Source of the DNA: Chionis minor
Lineage: Eukaryota > Chordata > Aves > Charadriiformes > Chionididae
Direction: 5' to 3'
NCBI GenBank assembly: GCA_013398295.1
Contig: VZSF01003260.1
Location: forward strand, 1,252,580-1,316,579
Length of the DNA: 64,000 bases
Each line of letters begins with the position of its first letter. Position 1 is the stretch's first letter. The position numbers were made by a program, and so were the translations under genes. Below the pieces are notes generated by a model. It was given only the letters and a program-made list of their open reading frames with translations, was not told the origin of the DNA and did not search any database. Of this stretch, positions 27,001-38,077 are shown one piece after another.

Positions 27001-30000
27001 CAGAAACATCTGCTTTCTGTTATATCAGAGGTAAAACATTTTAGTCTTACACATAAGGTCCTACACTTACTTTTTTCATAGAACAAACACACTTGTGCTT
27101 TTACAGAAATGAATAAAACACTTTTGCGAAAAGCTTTAATATAAATGACAAATGCCATAAAACAGACAAAGGGAGTGTCTCAAAGGACTGTTTTTAGGCA
27201 AAATACAGGTAGAAGCAGGAATATATGAATATGAAGAATGCTTCACTCTTATGAGCAGTATTAAAAAGCAAAAACAATGCAGGGGTGGCAGGTTGATTTT
27301 CTGTGTAAAAAGACTGTGATGGGAGGGGTAAAAAAACATTAACAGAAATACAGAGAGGGCAGGCTACGGTGATGTTGCCAAAGTGGGGTCTGTTTGATTC
27401 ACTATGTTCCTGGTTTTGTACTTTATTTCTGGCACCATAGAAAGCGATTAGTTGCTTTCATGACAGCAAGAAAGTCTCACAAGGATTTATGGTATATTAC
27501 CATAAAACTAACTGCTGCTGCTGATTCAGAGGGAGGATGAAGAATAAATCAGATATACTTTAATCAAACAGTTGGAAGGAAGGAGGAAGCTCCGTTTCAA
27601 ACTTCCAAAAGGAAGATCCAGCAGTAGCTTCTTGTTGAAATGGATTTAAGATTGCAACATTTCCGAACCTGAAGAGGCAACTTATGAGAGACTAAAGAAA
27701 TGAAATCTGGTATATCAGTACAGTGGCACCATCCCAGTATTCCACAGCTCTTGATATTTGGATTAAATATAAACAGAATTAATGCGGATAGCAGCTCCAT
27801 TACGTAGCAGAAATATATTTGCATACATAATTCTGGAACAAAGCACTGAAACATGGCCACTGAGGGACCAAAGGAGATTTGGAAGATTTGTTGCATTCAA
27901 TTATGTCACTCCTAGTTAGAATACATGCACCTCATCATAGCATAAACACAGCCAAAGGGTAATATATAAGCCAAAAAAGTTAAGCTAATATCTTAGAAGA
28001 CATAATAAATCTTCTCTTGTACTGTCTGAGGCACTGTCAGCTGCATCTGTCATATGATGTGAAAGCATTTTGGAATCGTTTTCCAGAGTACAAATCATCA
28101 AATCCAAGAAGGTGTAAAAATTGACCAGTCTCGTGGAACATAATCACAACTCACTGGCTGCAGTAATTTCAGGAGCTGTGTGAAATTTTAGATTTCATTA
28201 GTAACTTGAAATTCAATTCCTGTTCACTGAAATATACATCCTGAAGTGCAAATGGAGTAAAAGCCTTCTTTTCTACACTGTCAAGAGGCTGACAATTTTT
28301 TGTGGTTTCCATATATGTGCATGTTTTCAAAACATAGAACATTACTAGAAGATACTACTAATTAATTTTTTCTTAATTCAAGTATCTTGTAGGTTGTCCT
28401 GTTCTAAAATAGACTGCACAAAACCACCAAGCCCTCTGAAGAATGTTTGCATTATCCCTGAAAGCTCAGGCAGTTCTCATCCTTCATTTTAGTGAAGTAT
28501 TTAAACATACCTTTACCCTACTCAGTCTAGATAAATGCGTCGCATCATTTGGTTAAACATCTAATGCCGGTTTGGGCCTAGAGCTGATTTTTCAGCTCTA
28601 GTTCCATTTTTTCAAACTGAATTAGACTTACAAGATTGAGTGAAACACACTGTGTTGTTTCGTTTCACCTGGTATTTGTGCTTGTAACCGGCATAAAAAA
28701 AATCTCATCTCTGCACTTCACAGAAAGTGCATGAAAAGATTTATGTCCTTTGCTCCTTCCAGTGGACTCACGGCTCTCCCTGCTGGTTTTGATAACAGCC
28801 TGCAAAGATCCTTCTGTACTTCATCTTTGCTAATGTAACACAGGAGCGCTCTAATTACCACAATCAACAACTGCATAAATCAACGCAGATGTATATATCT
28901 TTATATCACTCCTTCAGTAATCTAAAGCACACTTGATGGCTCTGAAACCAGTTCCATGTTTAAGAACTTGTCATCTTTTCCTTGGTACAATTATATACAC
29001 TGATGTTACACTAAGTAAATGCCTCTCCATAACCTTTTCAGAGAACAGCTTTCTCATACCCCGGAAATGACAAGTAAACACAATTCAGAAGTATCAGTAG
29101 CAACGGAAATACTTACTGTATTTTAAACATGTTTTAAAAGTGTGATTCTGGGAAGTTTGTATGAACTTCCACAGGGAAAAAAAGCTAGAAACTGTTAGAA
29201 AAGTACCAGGTGGCATTAACTTGTACTCAACAAACAATCATCTGTTCTTATACCAGAGGCAAATTGAGATCCCAGCTCACATAATTACTATCAGCATTAT
29301 GTCATTAGATGAGATTTCTGAGGAACAAATGATACTAGGAACGGCGGGGAACAGTTCCTCTTGATTGAGACTGTGGTTGTATTTCTTCATAAAACAATCA
29401 CTGACCCAACAAGAGTAATGGTACTCTTGCCTTTGGTTAGGTAAGGGGGATGGGCCCTACAAAAGAGAAAGTCGTAATGTTTGACACAGCAATCATGAAC
29501 TGATTTACGTCAGATGAAAGGGGACTTTTGACTTATCTATTACTATGCCTCTTATTTCAAAGGACAGACTTCTGAAATTAAAAAAAAAAATAAAAAACAG
29601 TAACTAGCAAAAAACTACTAAAGTACGTGACCTGGAATGCAGGATGGCCCCATTTGTGAAGTCAATGGCAGAAAGGGAATTTAAAACCCAAATAAAGAAA
29701 AATGTAAGACAGACTAAATGGATCAATAACCGAATCTTAAATCTTGAAAAAGGAATTCAAGTTTTAAAAAGATCAAAGAAATAGAGAGACTATAAGGAAA
29801 AGGTTAGCAAAAAGACAGAAGCATAGAGGGGCGATGAGAATTACCAAAAATTAAGTTAAACTTTGGAAAGTATACTAAAACAAGATGCACTTTAGCAAGT
29901 GCACAAGACACTTTAGCAATATTACTGTATTATAAGTAAGAAATGAAGAGTCGATATTGTATATAGCCTAAATATATCCCATTACTGCTATTTCCTATTC

Positions 30001-31544
30001 TGTTTAGTAGGTTGGTCATTTGCATTTATAGGTATTTATGGGAGAAACATACACTAAATTCTGGAAATCCTCTTTCCCAAGACCACCTACAATATGACTA
30101 CTTATCTGCAGAACTAGTTAAAATCCAAAAAACACCTGGGCAGCTAGAGGCCTTCTAGGTTAATTCCACTCACATGAAAACACTAGTTTAAGCACTATTG
30201 GTTTTCTCCTGCTTATGTAGTATCATGTTAGATATATACAAAAATCAATAAATAATTTTCCTTGTCTAGAAAATTAGTGATCTTTTTATACGATTACATG
30301 ATACATCTTCAATAGAGCATATTGATTTTTTTCCCATTTCTGAGTTGCCAACATTTTGTTCCATTTTTCTTTCTTTCTTTCAAAACTCACTCAGTTACTG
30401 CATCAGATACAACGAGACGAGACTAAGAGGTCTACAGTTACCAGAATTACCATTTCTTCCACTGATGCACAGACATGACAACCATAAAAGCATGAAGAAC
30501 CTGGCGTTAAGTGCATTTATGGTAAGACTCCGTAAGATAACCGACAGGATAGAAGGGAGGGGAGTGAGACATTACTGGTGTTCTACAGAAACAGTCTTGT
30601 GGCTGGTTATATTTAGCGCTTTCACAAATGACTCTGGTTCAGAAATGTAAGCATGTGAAAATGAAATCAGGTAATAACAAAACCAAGGGTTGGTTAATAT
30701 TAAGAGAAGTTTCATACAAGAAGAGATACATTCTTGAAGATGAGATGTCTAGTAATTTCATTAAATGATATTATTAAAAGTGAAAAGTGTAACAAGAATG
30801 GTACTTGAGAATCATACTTAAGAAAGATCTAACTCAAATTCCTGCTACAAACTGGGGCCTCAGAAAGAAAACAATACAGAAAGCCCTAAATCTACACCCA
30901 CTTGGAAATGAAAGTTAGCCCCCTCTTGAGGAAAATGCAAATATTTACTTAAGAAGCATGAAAAGACTAGATGAGGGAAAATACAGTGTTAATGATAGCA
31001 TAGAGGTAACCGGTGAGCCTCTCTCTGGATCTACATGCTCAGAAAAGATACGGACAGGTACACAGGTTACTAGAATGAGCAGGGATATGGCAAATCTGTT
31101 TTACAAAAGGAAACTTTAATGGTGTGGTTTGATCAGCCTGGTAACTATGGGCATTCAGCATGCATATCGTGCCTGCTTCTGACATCTCTGGTATCTGAAG
31201 GATGCAGAGATACACTGCCACACTCTTTCCTGGTCTTCAGAGGAAAGGGATAGCGCAGCCAAACACTGTCACAGACCAAATGTATGCTCACTGTGAAAGA
31301 ATTTCTGTTCCTTACCATCACAAGACTGAAGTTCTGTATTTAACTTCTAATCAGCTTTTAAGATGGACTCTGGAAGATTTACGAATGGAATTTTTAGATG
31401 TTTTCCTGAGAGAGCGGGGATTTGAACAGTTTCTATTGGTGTTGTTCCTAGCATCTAGAAGCACCTTCCATTTAATAAGGTGACTTCACCATTTTGAATT
31501 AAACATACCTCCTATGGTAATCGGGTTATAGAGTCACAGTCATG

Positions 31545-31655
31545 TTCACTGTGCAAAACGAAAGGAGACCCAGCAACCCTCAACGGGCGAGTTGGGCTCG
31601 CCCAATTTGGCAGCTCATCCGAGATGCGCACAGAGAGGGGCAGTCGGCACCTGTT
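31545..31655. other. CpG-rich patch with overlapping short hairpins
   Basis: About 110 bases noticeably richer in GC and CpG than the surrounding intron. It contains GGGCGAG (31585-31591), a TTGGG loop and CTCGCCC (31597-31603), a perfect 7-bp stem, overlapping an alternative TTGGGC/GCCCAA stem (31592-31605). It lacks tRNA A and B boxes. No function is assigned; it may be part of an inserted element I cannot name. Confidence 0.45.
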
Positions 31656-31989
31656 CATCAACGTGCTCTCAAGGCTGTTCCCATCGTCCCTTCTCACTTG
31701 TTTTCATCAGGGAAGATTTGGCACAGTTACTCTCATTAATGTGATCAGTAAGCATGCCAGATTCCAGCCTTTTACCTGGTGTCATCTTGACCTCATGGCA
31801 GATCTTTCTAGAAAGATTTCCCTGTTTTTCCAAGGAAATGCCAGAACTGGCTGGAGAGGAAGAAAATAAAGTATGAGATTTGTAACACACTCTGATGCAG
31901 TATAGGAATTTATTTCCCATTCAGGAATGAAGACAGAGGTCAATGAAGATACAGAGGCCTCCTGGGTCTGGCCAAATATCCATTTAAAC

Positions 31990-32620
31990 CAGGACCCTTC
32001 CTGCAAATTGTCCCTTTCACAGCCAATTTATTTGTTCCTAGTACTTGCCTATGCTGTACCACACCTTTGGCCATTCCTTTTTGTCCTTATCTGAACGTTT
32101 TCTAGTTTTCATCATCTTTTTGAGATGGCATGACTGGAACTGCCCCCAGTATTAAAAATGCAGGTTCTTTGCTTTTTTGGCCCCATAGTACAATGGATGT
32201 TCTCCAATTTGTCCTCTCTTCCTTTAATAATACTGCATAGTTAGGTTTTTTAAACGATACTGAGCACTGAGCAGATGTTTTCATGGCATTACCCGCTCTA
32301 ATCTCAAAACATCACTCCTATGTTTTAATGGTTAGGCCAGAACAGTTTTTCTCCCTTGCATCACTTAATATTTATCTACATTAAATTTCATCTGTCATTT
32401 TACCCCCCAGTCATGGAGTCCTGTACATTACTTCTGTCCTTCAGAATCAATTCTTGTCTCTAATTCTCTGGTTAACTTGGTATCCACTAGCAAACTTTGC
32501 CATCGCACATTTTATCTCTTCTTCCAGGTCATCTGATTCTCCCTAAAACTGAACAGCCTGGGTATGCTATCATAATCTCATGTCTTCCGAGTGCTCTTTC
32601 TGGAATAGCCTGATAATGTA
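31990..32620 (-). mobile_element. Degenerate CR1-type LINE remnant
   Basis: Read on the minus strand, bases around 32510-32480 resemble the CR1 catalytic block: ATGGCAAAGTTTGCT, then a damaged GATGAT, then ACCAAGTTA, that is KFAxDTKL. Further along (about 32400-32350) ACAGATGAAATTTAATGTAG matches the WQMKFNVDK segment that follows in CR1/L3-like elements. The order and spacing fit a single copy whose 3' part runs toward 32.0 kb. Stops and indels are frequent, so it is old and dead. The outer limits are approximate. Confidence 0.6.
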
Positions 32621-33257
32621 TTGATCACACAGGCTCTCTGCCATGCTTATGGATATGCAAGTTGATTGCTTTGCTCCCTAGAGCATATTCCAGTGCCACT
32701 GCATATGATAAACTAATGACTCAAAAAGTACTATGACAAATAAAGTGCACAACACAACACCTTACACAGACAGTCTAAAATTGATATTTCTGAAGCAATT
32801 TGAACTACCCCGATAGTCCACATTTGCTTGATACATCATACGTTTTTTTCTCAGTATATGTTTACTTTTTTATGTGATACACTTCATGAAAAAAAAAAGT
32901 TACATAATTCTAATTGATCTGCAATGGATAGAAAGAGCAATGTATCCCTTTTAACCAGGATAAGTCTCATTTGCGTGCTTGACCTTTAATTGTTTCTGAG
33001 ACACGCAAACAGAAATTTGCCTCTCTGCAATGTATAAATGAAATTTACTTCTTTGCAATTCCGATAGGTTTTACAATTACAAAGAGAAGCAATATCTTTA
33101 AAATATCAAGTGATCACAATCAAAGGCTAAGTAGAAGGGTTTGTTTTTGTACAAACCCTATAATTTTCTTGTAATAGGAGTTTATTGCCAACTGCATTCA
33201 GGTAAGCCATGCGATACTTTGGATTTCTCCTTAAAACAAAAGTGGTATTATACTCAC

Positions 33258-33329
33258 AGCTTGTGAAGACTGCTAAGTCCAACAAACATTTCTGGTGTTA
33301 GGCAACCAATTCTGTTATTTGAAAGATCC
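33258..33329 (-). CDS. ADGRA-family exon: leucine-rich repeat (DLSNNRIGCL)
   Basis: A 72-nt, phase 2-2 exon with acceptor TTATTTCAG and donor GTGAGT. It encodes one 24-residue repeat reading DLSNNRIGCLTPEMF and ending SSLHKL. The segment NNRIGCL is shared by human ADGRA2 and ADGRA3 as I remember them; the adjoining TPE is closer to ADGRA2 (TSE) than to ADGRA3 (NAD). The single cysteine in the repeat is a conserved subfamily feature. The exon follows the repeat at 38006-38077 and precedes the one at 23997-24068. Confidence 0.93.
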
Positions 33330-34130
33330 CTGAAATAAACAAGAAACCCCATGAAACATTAGGTCTGCCTTTTTCATGTACACACTACCTAATCCCATAC
33401 AGCCTCTTAAACTCTTGAGGAGTTACAAACGAACGAAAAATAAAACCTTTTTCTGTACTGTAACATAACTGAATTAAATAGATTGAACAACTTTTGTATT
33501 AACACTATTCAGCAATATTCCACAATTAAACATATCATCCTGCAACTTATGCTAATTGCATCAAAATGTGATTTTATATATGTAGCAAATAAAAAAACCC
33601 AAAACTATTTCCAATATAATTAATTTTCTTTATCAAAGTTACTAATGCCTGTTCATTTATTTATGTAAAATACTATGCATTTTCTTGCATGCAATATTCA
33701 GACAAATTTGACATATTTTTGCTGTTTACTTATGTCTCATCTCATTGACAGCATCCTTCCATGCTGAAGAAATCACAGAAAACAGAGGAAAATTAATTTT
33801 TGAGCTAGTAAGAAGGTCAGTCTCGATAAGCACTTTGCAAACTCTTTTAAGGGCAATACTATGGCTGTCTCAGACCGCAAATAGCACAAGGCATTATGTT
33901 CCGTAACTCTTGTCTGCAGAAAGGTGAATGGATATTTTCTGTACAAGTCATATGTACAACATAATGTATAGGATAGTTCTAGGAAGGAGATAAAAATAGG
34001 TATGAACAACTGTGATAACAGAATGAATACTGCCCCTGGGTGCATTCTGAACTAGTGTTTAATTCTTACATATTTGGTTTTCAAGCTTGACTCAAATTTT
34101 CCTTCTTATCAAGTTTTTCCTTCTTAGAAA

Positions 34131-34917
34131 CATAATGAAATTCAACAAAGGCAAGTGTAGGGTCCTGCACCTGGGGAGGAATAACCCCATGCACCAGTAC
34201 TGGTTGGTGGCTGACCTGCTGGAAGGCAGCTCTGCAGAGAGGGACATGGGAGTCCTGGTGGACAACAGGGTGCCCATGAGCCAGCAATGTGCCCTTGTGG
34301 CCAAGAAGGCCAATGGCATCCTGGGGTGCATCAAGAGGAGTGTGGCAAGCAGGTGGAGGGAGGTCATCCTTCCCTTTTTCTCTGCCCAGGTGAGGCCATA
34401 TCTGGAGTACTATGTCCAGTTCTGGGCTCCCCATCTTAAGAAGGACAGGGAACTGCTGGAGAGGGGACAGCAAAGGGCTACAAAGATGATGAGGGGGCTG
34501 GAGCATCTTTCTTATGAGGAAAGGCTGAGGGAGTTGGGTCTTTTTAGTCTGGAGAAGAGAAGACTGAAGGGGGGATCTCATCAATGCTCATAAATACTTA
34601 AAGGGATAGGGCCAGTTTTTTTCAGTGGTGCCCAGTGACAGGACAAGAGGCAATGGGCACAAACTTGAATATAGGAAGCTCCATCTCAACATGAGGAGGA
34701 ACTTCTTTACTTTGAGGGTGGCAGAGCACTGGAAGAGGCTGCCCAGAGAGGTGGTGTCTCTGGACACAGTCGGTGTCTCCAACTCTGGAGACATTCAAAA
34801 CCCATCTGGATGCCATCCTGTGTAACCTTCTTTACGTGAACCTGCTCTGGCAGGGGGGTTGGACCAGATGATGTCCAGAGGTCCCTTCCAACCCCTAACA
34901 TTCTATGATTCTATTAA
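34131..34917 (+). mobile_element. 5'-truncated CR1 LINE, C-terminal reverse-transcriptase part plus 3' end
   Basis: The plus strand encodes the standard C-terminal region of CR1 ORF2: [17 protein letters not shown] near 34135, then [36 protein letters not shown] and [19 protein letters not shown]. Near 34565 an inserted G shifts the frame, and the remainder (DLINAxKYLKG, then VVPSDRTRGNGHKL and NFFTLRVAEHWKRLPREVV) continues in other frames. The copy ends with GGTCCCTTCCAACC and ATTCTATGATTCTATT, the avian-type CR1 tail. It is oriented opposite to the receptor gene. It lacks the endonuclease and the catalytic RT motifs and has frameshifts, so it cannot move. It is the best preserved repeat in the window. 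Confidence 0.97.
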
Positions 34918-37784
34918 AAAAAAAAAAAAGGAAAAAAGGAATGTTTTTTTTTAAACAACCGCAGTAAGGTAAGAATTTTAAGTGATTATACATCCATTAA
35001 AATGTTAAAATTGATCTGAGTATCTTTTTGGTTTAGAATCAGTGGTAGTCTTCTGATTCTTTTGTTACATTGTGCAGATTCCCTATTTTTCTGTTGTTAC
35101 ATGAGAACACTAAAGTCATCAAAAAGGAGAATTAAGGTTGTAGTTTGACAAGTCTAGTTATTGTTTTCATGGAGACATATCCAATTAGCTAGAATGTGAA
35201 GGCAATTTCTTTAGACTTCACTACAAGGTCGTATTCTATCAGACAAAAATTATATTGTTACACAATTAAATGATGAAACATCACATTAGAAGAAAAATAT
35301 TTCTTAAGTGCTTGTCAGGGATATTAAGTAGGGAACAGCTGAGAAAATAGTGTGGATAACAATATAGTGCAATAATTGCATATTAGCATTATTCTTTAAG
35401 TTCTAATGAAAGCTACATAAAAATCTAAAAATAAAAGTTTAAGACAAACAAACATACAAACGTGTGTATAGATATAAAAACAGATATATTTGTATTAGAA
35501 GAGGTAAATAGTAAACAAGAATCTACCCAGAATTCTTGGTTGGGTAATGTTTTACTTCTGCCTAACCAAAGTCTGAATACATATGGAAGAAATACATCAC
35601 TACGTGGGGCATAATTTGGGTAGCAAAAGTGAATTTCATCTAAACTAATAAAAACAAGTGCATATTTCTCTAAGTGTAGCACACAGTAAAAGAGTATTTT
35701 TAAGAAAGTGAAAAGCTACATACCCTTTTCTCAAAGTTTATTTCAATGAGCATTATTTTCACAATAAGATATATGGCAGTGGCTGAAATCTTAGTATTGT
35801 AAAACAATGTTTTCTAAAAAAACATTGGCAAAAAGAAAAGACAACTTGCTGCACATTCCTCCAGACTAATACATGTTATATTAAACACAATTCAATTTGT
35901 AATGTACAAGGCTGGTTTTCCTTTTCAGGAGTAAGACATTTGACTTACTTATGCTGACTTGTAAAACTGATGTTAGAGAAAACAAAACTCTCCTCTGTTG
36001 AATCACCAAGTGCCATAATTTTAGTGCTTTGTAAATTTTCAATTTTCATCAATTTTGTGTGGACCTTTTTGAGTATAACCCTTGAAATAATTCAGTTTGT
36101 GATTCAAACACAAATTATAACAGTTCTCCAAATCATTCACAGAAAACATTTTGATGTTGACAGCCTGCAGTTTTTCTGACTTGCCATAACCATATCTCTT
36201 GCAGTTGCCCATATCACATCAGCTTCTGCTTGTCACAGCATCATTTATATTTTACATGCGAAATAAGAACATGTGAATGTAAAGTGCAGTCTTAAAGTAA
36301 TTCCTGTATTCAGCATTCAACAGGAGTTTACACTATTTTTTTCCTTTTTGCTCAACTGCCTGCGACCCAACAGTTGCACAGTGAAGGAGTGCAGAGATTG
36401 TCTTGTTTACCATGGAACTACACCGATTTGTACCAAACGTGGCAGTCTAGTAATCAATTCCCTGTCTCTAGATTGCTTCCAGTGTTACTTGTTCATTTCG
36501 GCAACAAGGGTTTCTTTGAGATCTAGCATGATAAATGCCAACGGTGCCATTGCTAGTTTGCTGAAGAGTCTTCTCTTCTCACTTTCCCCAGTGCCTAAGG
36601 ACTTCCTCTTCCTTGACTTGTGTCTCCTGGCTGACCCAAGGCTCCACCTGTGCAGTCTTCGGATGTGCAGCCCATGACTTGCACAGGTTTCCTGGTTTTC
36701 CCACAAGAGGTCAGGGTTGTGTTATTAGAGTACACGGCCAAAGCAACAATTAACACTCATTTTGATCGTTTCATTGTATTGTTATCCCCCCACACAGAGC
36801 AAGCAAGAAAGTGTCAGCCTAATGTTTTTTCTTTGTATTAAAAATGTATACGCTACTCCGACTTCATCATTATTATGTCATTGGCCTACTATAAAACTTA
36901 GCGGTTGGTGTTAGAAAATGCTGCTACCTGCATGATCAGAGATGGACAATTTTAATTAGGTTGTGCATTGTTCTCTGTACAAAGCAGTTAAGGAATTTAA
37001 CCTCAGAGGTAAGAAGCAGAAGGATTTGTAAATTTCTTTTTCTGTGGATTTGCATTCCTTCTCATCTAAATCTTCCCATCCCACGAAAAAAATCCCTGTT
37101 TTCTCATAGGTTTTCTCATCATACAAAAGACAGAACACACGATGGCTAGGCAGATTTCTGGCATGTGCCGATGGCCTGGTTAGCCACTACGCAGACATTT
37201 GGATGCTGCCACTTGGAAAATTGTAATTAAAAAAGGGTTCATCTCACTTTTCCTTTAGGCTGAGTAGAACTCAGGAGGGTCTGCAGTCCTTGTTAATTAA
37301 AAGCAAAAAGGCCAACTTGTAGGATCTTAGTAACTTAGATATTTTTACCCTCTGCAAATGTAGTTTAAAAAAATCAGCCAGTGCTTTCGAGAGTACTGTG
37401 ACAACATTTTCAAAGAGAAGAATGCGAGAATGATGGACAGGGAATATATTGCATAAGACTTGTTTCTTTAGAGAACCATGCTAAAAATAAAAAATATCAA
37501 GCAGAGTCAATGTGAGAGGTATGGAAATGGCAGACAAATTCTAAAGCATAACAGTTTCCTTTCTAATAATTTAATTTATAAACCTAGTCTGTGATAAAAG
37601 TAAAGTGGACTTCACATAACAAAAATAACTTAGTGTAGCACAAAACATTGTTTACACATATTTCAACCATATTTCTGATTAATGTCCATAGTGATATATC
37701 GTCTGCTAAGTCATTAATTAGGCATGTTTTTTAATTTTACAGATGTACTTTTTAGGACATTTACTGGAGAGCAAACAGATTTTT

Positions 37785-37851
37785 TTAAATGAGTAAAGGT
37801 AAAAAAATAAGGCGGAAATGGAAAAAAAGAAGGCAAAGAAGAAGAAAAAGG
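37785..37851 (+). repeat. Purine-rich tract
   Basis: About 65 bases of almost only A and G on the plus strand, just 5' (window sense) of the LRR exon at 38006. It is a low-complexity sequence; on the transcript it is a pyrimidine tract lying downstream of that exon's donor. Confidence 0.6.
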
Positions 37852-38005
37852 TACTGTATGTTTAAAAAGCACAGTGTATGATTTTCTATTTTACAGCCAG
37901 TGTCCTTATGTGATTATTGCTTGGTGGCATATTTGAGTTGCCCAAGGATAGAAATGTCAATACAAACACAATTTTCAGAATAATTCAAATGGAATTAATA
38001 CTTAC

Positions 38006-38077
38006 AAGCGTTTCAGTTCTGAAAGTCCATGGAAGGCCCCTGGCTCAATTGTGCTGATCAAATTATTCTTCAGATCT
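38006..38077 (-). CDS. ADGRA-family exon: leucine-rich repeat (DLKNN...LKRL)
   Basis: A 72-nt exon encoding one 24-residue leucine-rich repeat. It begins with the single base that completes a Leu codon, then reads DLKNNLISTIEPGAF and ends at LKRL with two bases of the last Leu codon. The acceptor is TTTCTAG and the donor is GTAAGT, both canonical. By comparison with remembered human proteins this is the second ADGRA repeat, which reads DLRNNIISTVQPGAF in ADGRA2 and DLRNNLISxIDPGAF in ADGRA3. The repeat sits in the extracellular N-terminus and builds one turn of the solenoid used for ligand or co-receptor contact. Being a phase 2-2 exon of 72 nt, it can be skipped or duplicated without breaking the frame. 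It is the most upstream exon seen in the window. Confidence 0.93.

Larger units (their letters stand above)
24069..33257 (-). other. 9.2-kb intron between LRR exons
   Basis: Bounded by a GTGAGT donor and a TTTTTTCTAG acceptor. It holds an old CR1-like remnant (about 31990-32620) and a CpG-rich hairpin patch near 31585-31605. The plus-strand open frame of 137 codons at 24669-25082 lacks recognisable domains. No other exon is seen. Confidence 0.7.
33330..38005 (-). other. 4.7-kb intron between LRR exons, hosting a CR1 copy
   Basis: Donor GTAAGT at 38005 and acceptor TTATTTCAG at 33330. Inside lie the plus-strand CR1 copy at 34.1-34.9 kb and a purine-rich tract at about 37785-37851. The plus-strand ORF of 134 codons at 36273-36677 has no recognisable domain. 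Confidence 0.75.
7173..38077 (-). other. Partial adhesion GPCR gene of the ADGRA subfamily (five internal exons)
   Basis: This is the gene-level entry joining the five exons listed separately. Spliced in minus-strand order they give one continuous frame: three leucine-rich repeats, an LRR C-terminal cap with its CDC motif and further cysteines, then the start of an Ig-like domain with the motif RQVVFHGDRLPFQC. That order is specific to ADGRA receptors, which are plasma-membrane receptors; ADGRA2 (GPR124) acts with RECK in Wnt7 signalling and ADGRA3 (GPR125) in planar polarity. Intron lengths in transcript order are 4676, 9189, 778 and 15668 bp. The first LRR, LRRNT and signal peptide are not found up to base 64000, and the later ectodomain and membrane exons are not found down to base 1, so the gene extends past both ends. 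Paralogue choice is open: LRR and cap residues favour ADGRA2, the Ig residues slightly favour ADGRA3, and an ADGRA1 with a full ectodomain would fit that mixed pattern. Subfamily membership is close to certain; the paralogue is not. Confidence 0.93.

Noticed and set aside
31545..31655. Possible tRNA or other small structured RNA gene in the CpG-rich patch
   Set aside because: No A or B box, no cloverleaf and no terminator T-run after the hairpins.
34081..34584. 167-codon minus-strand open frame overlapping the CR1 copy
   Set aside because: It is the antisense shadow of the CR1 reverse-transcriptase frame, which has clear family motifs on the plus strand.
7173..38077. Assignment to ADGRA3 (GPR125)
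   Set aside because: The cap domain agrees at only about a third of positions with human ADGRA3 by eye, too low for a bird orthologue of such a conserved protein.
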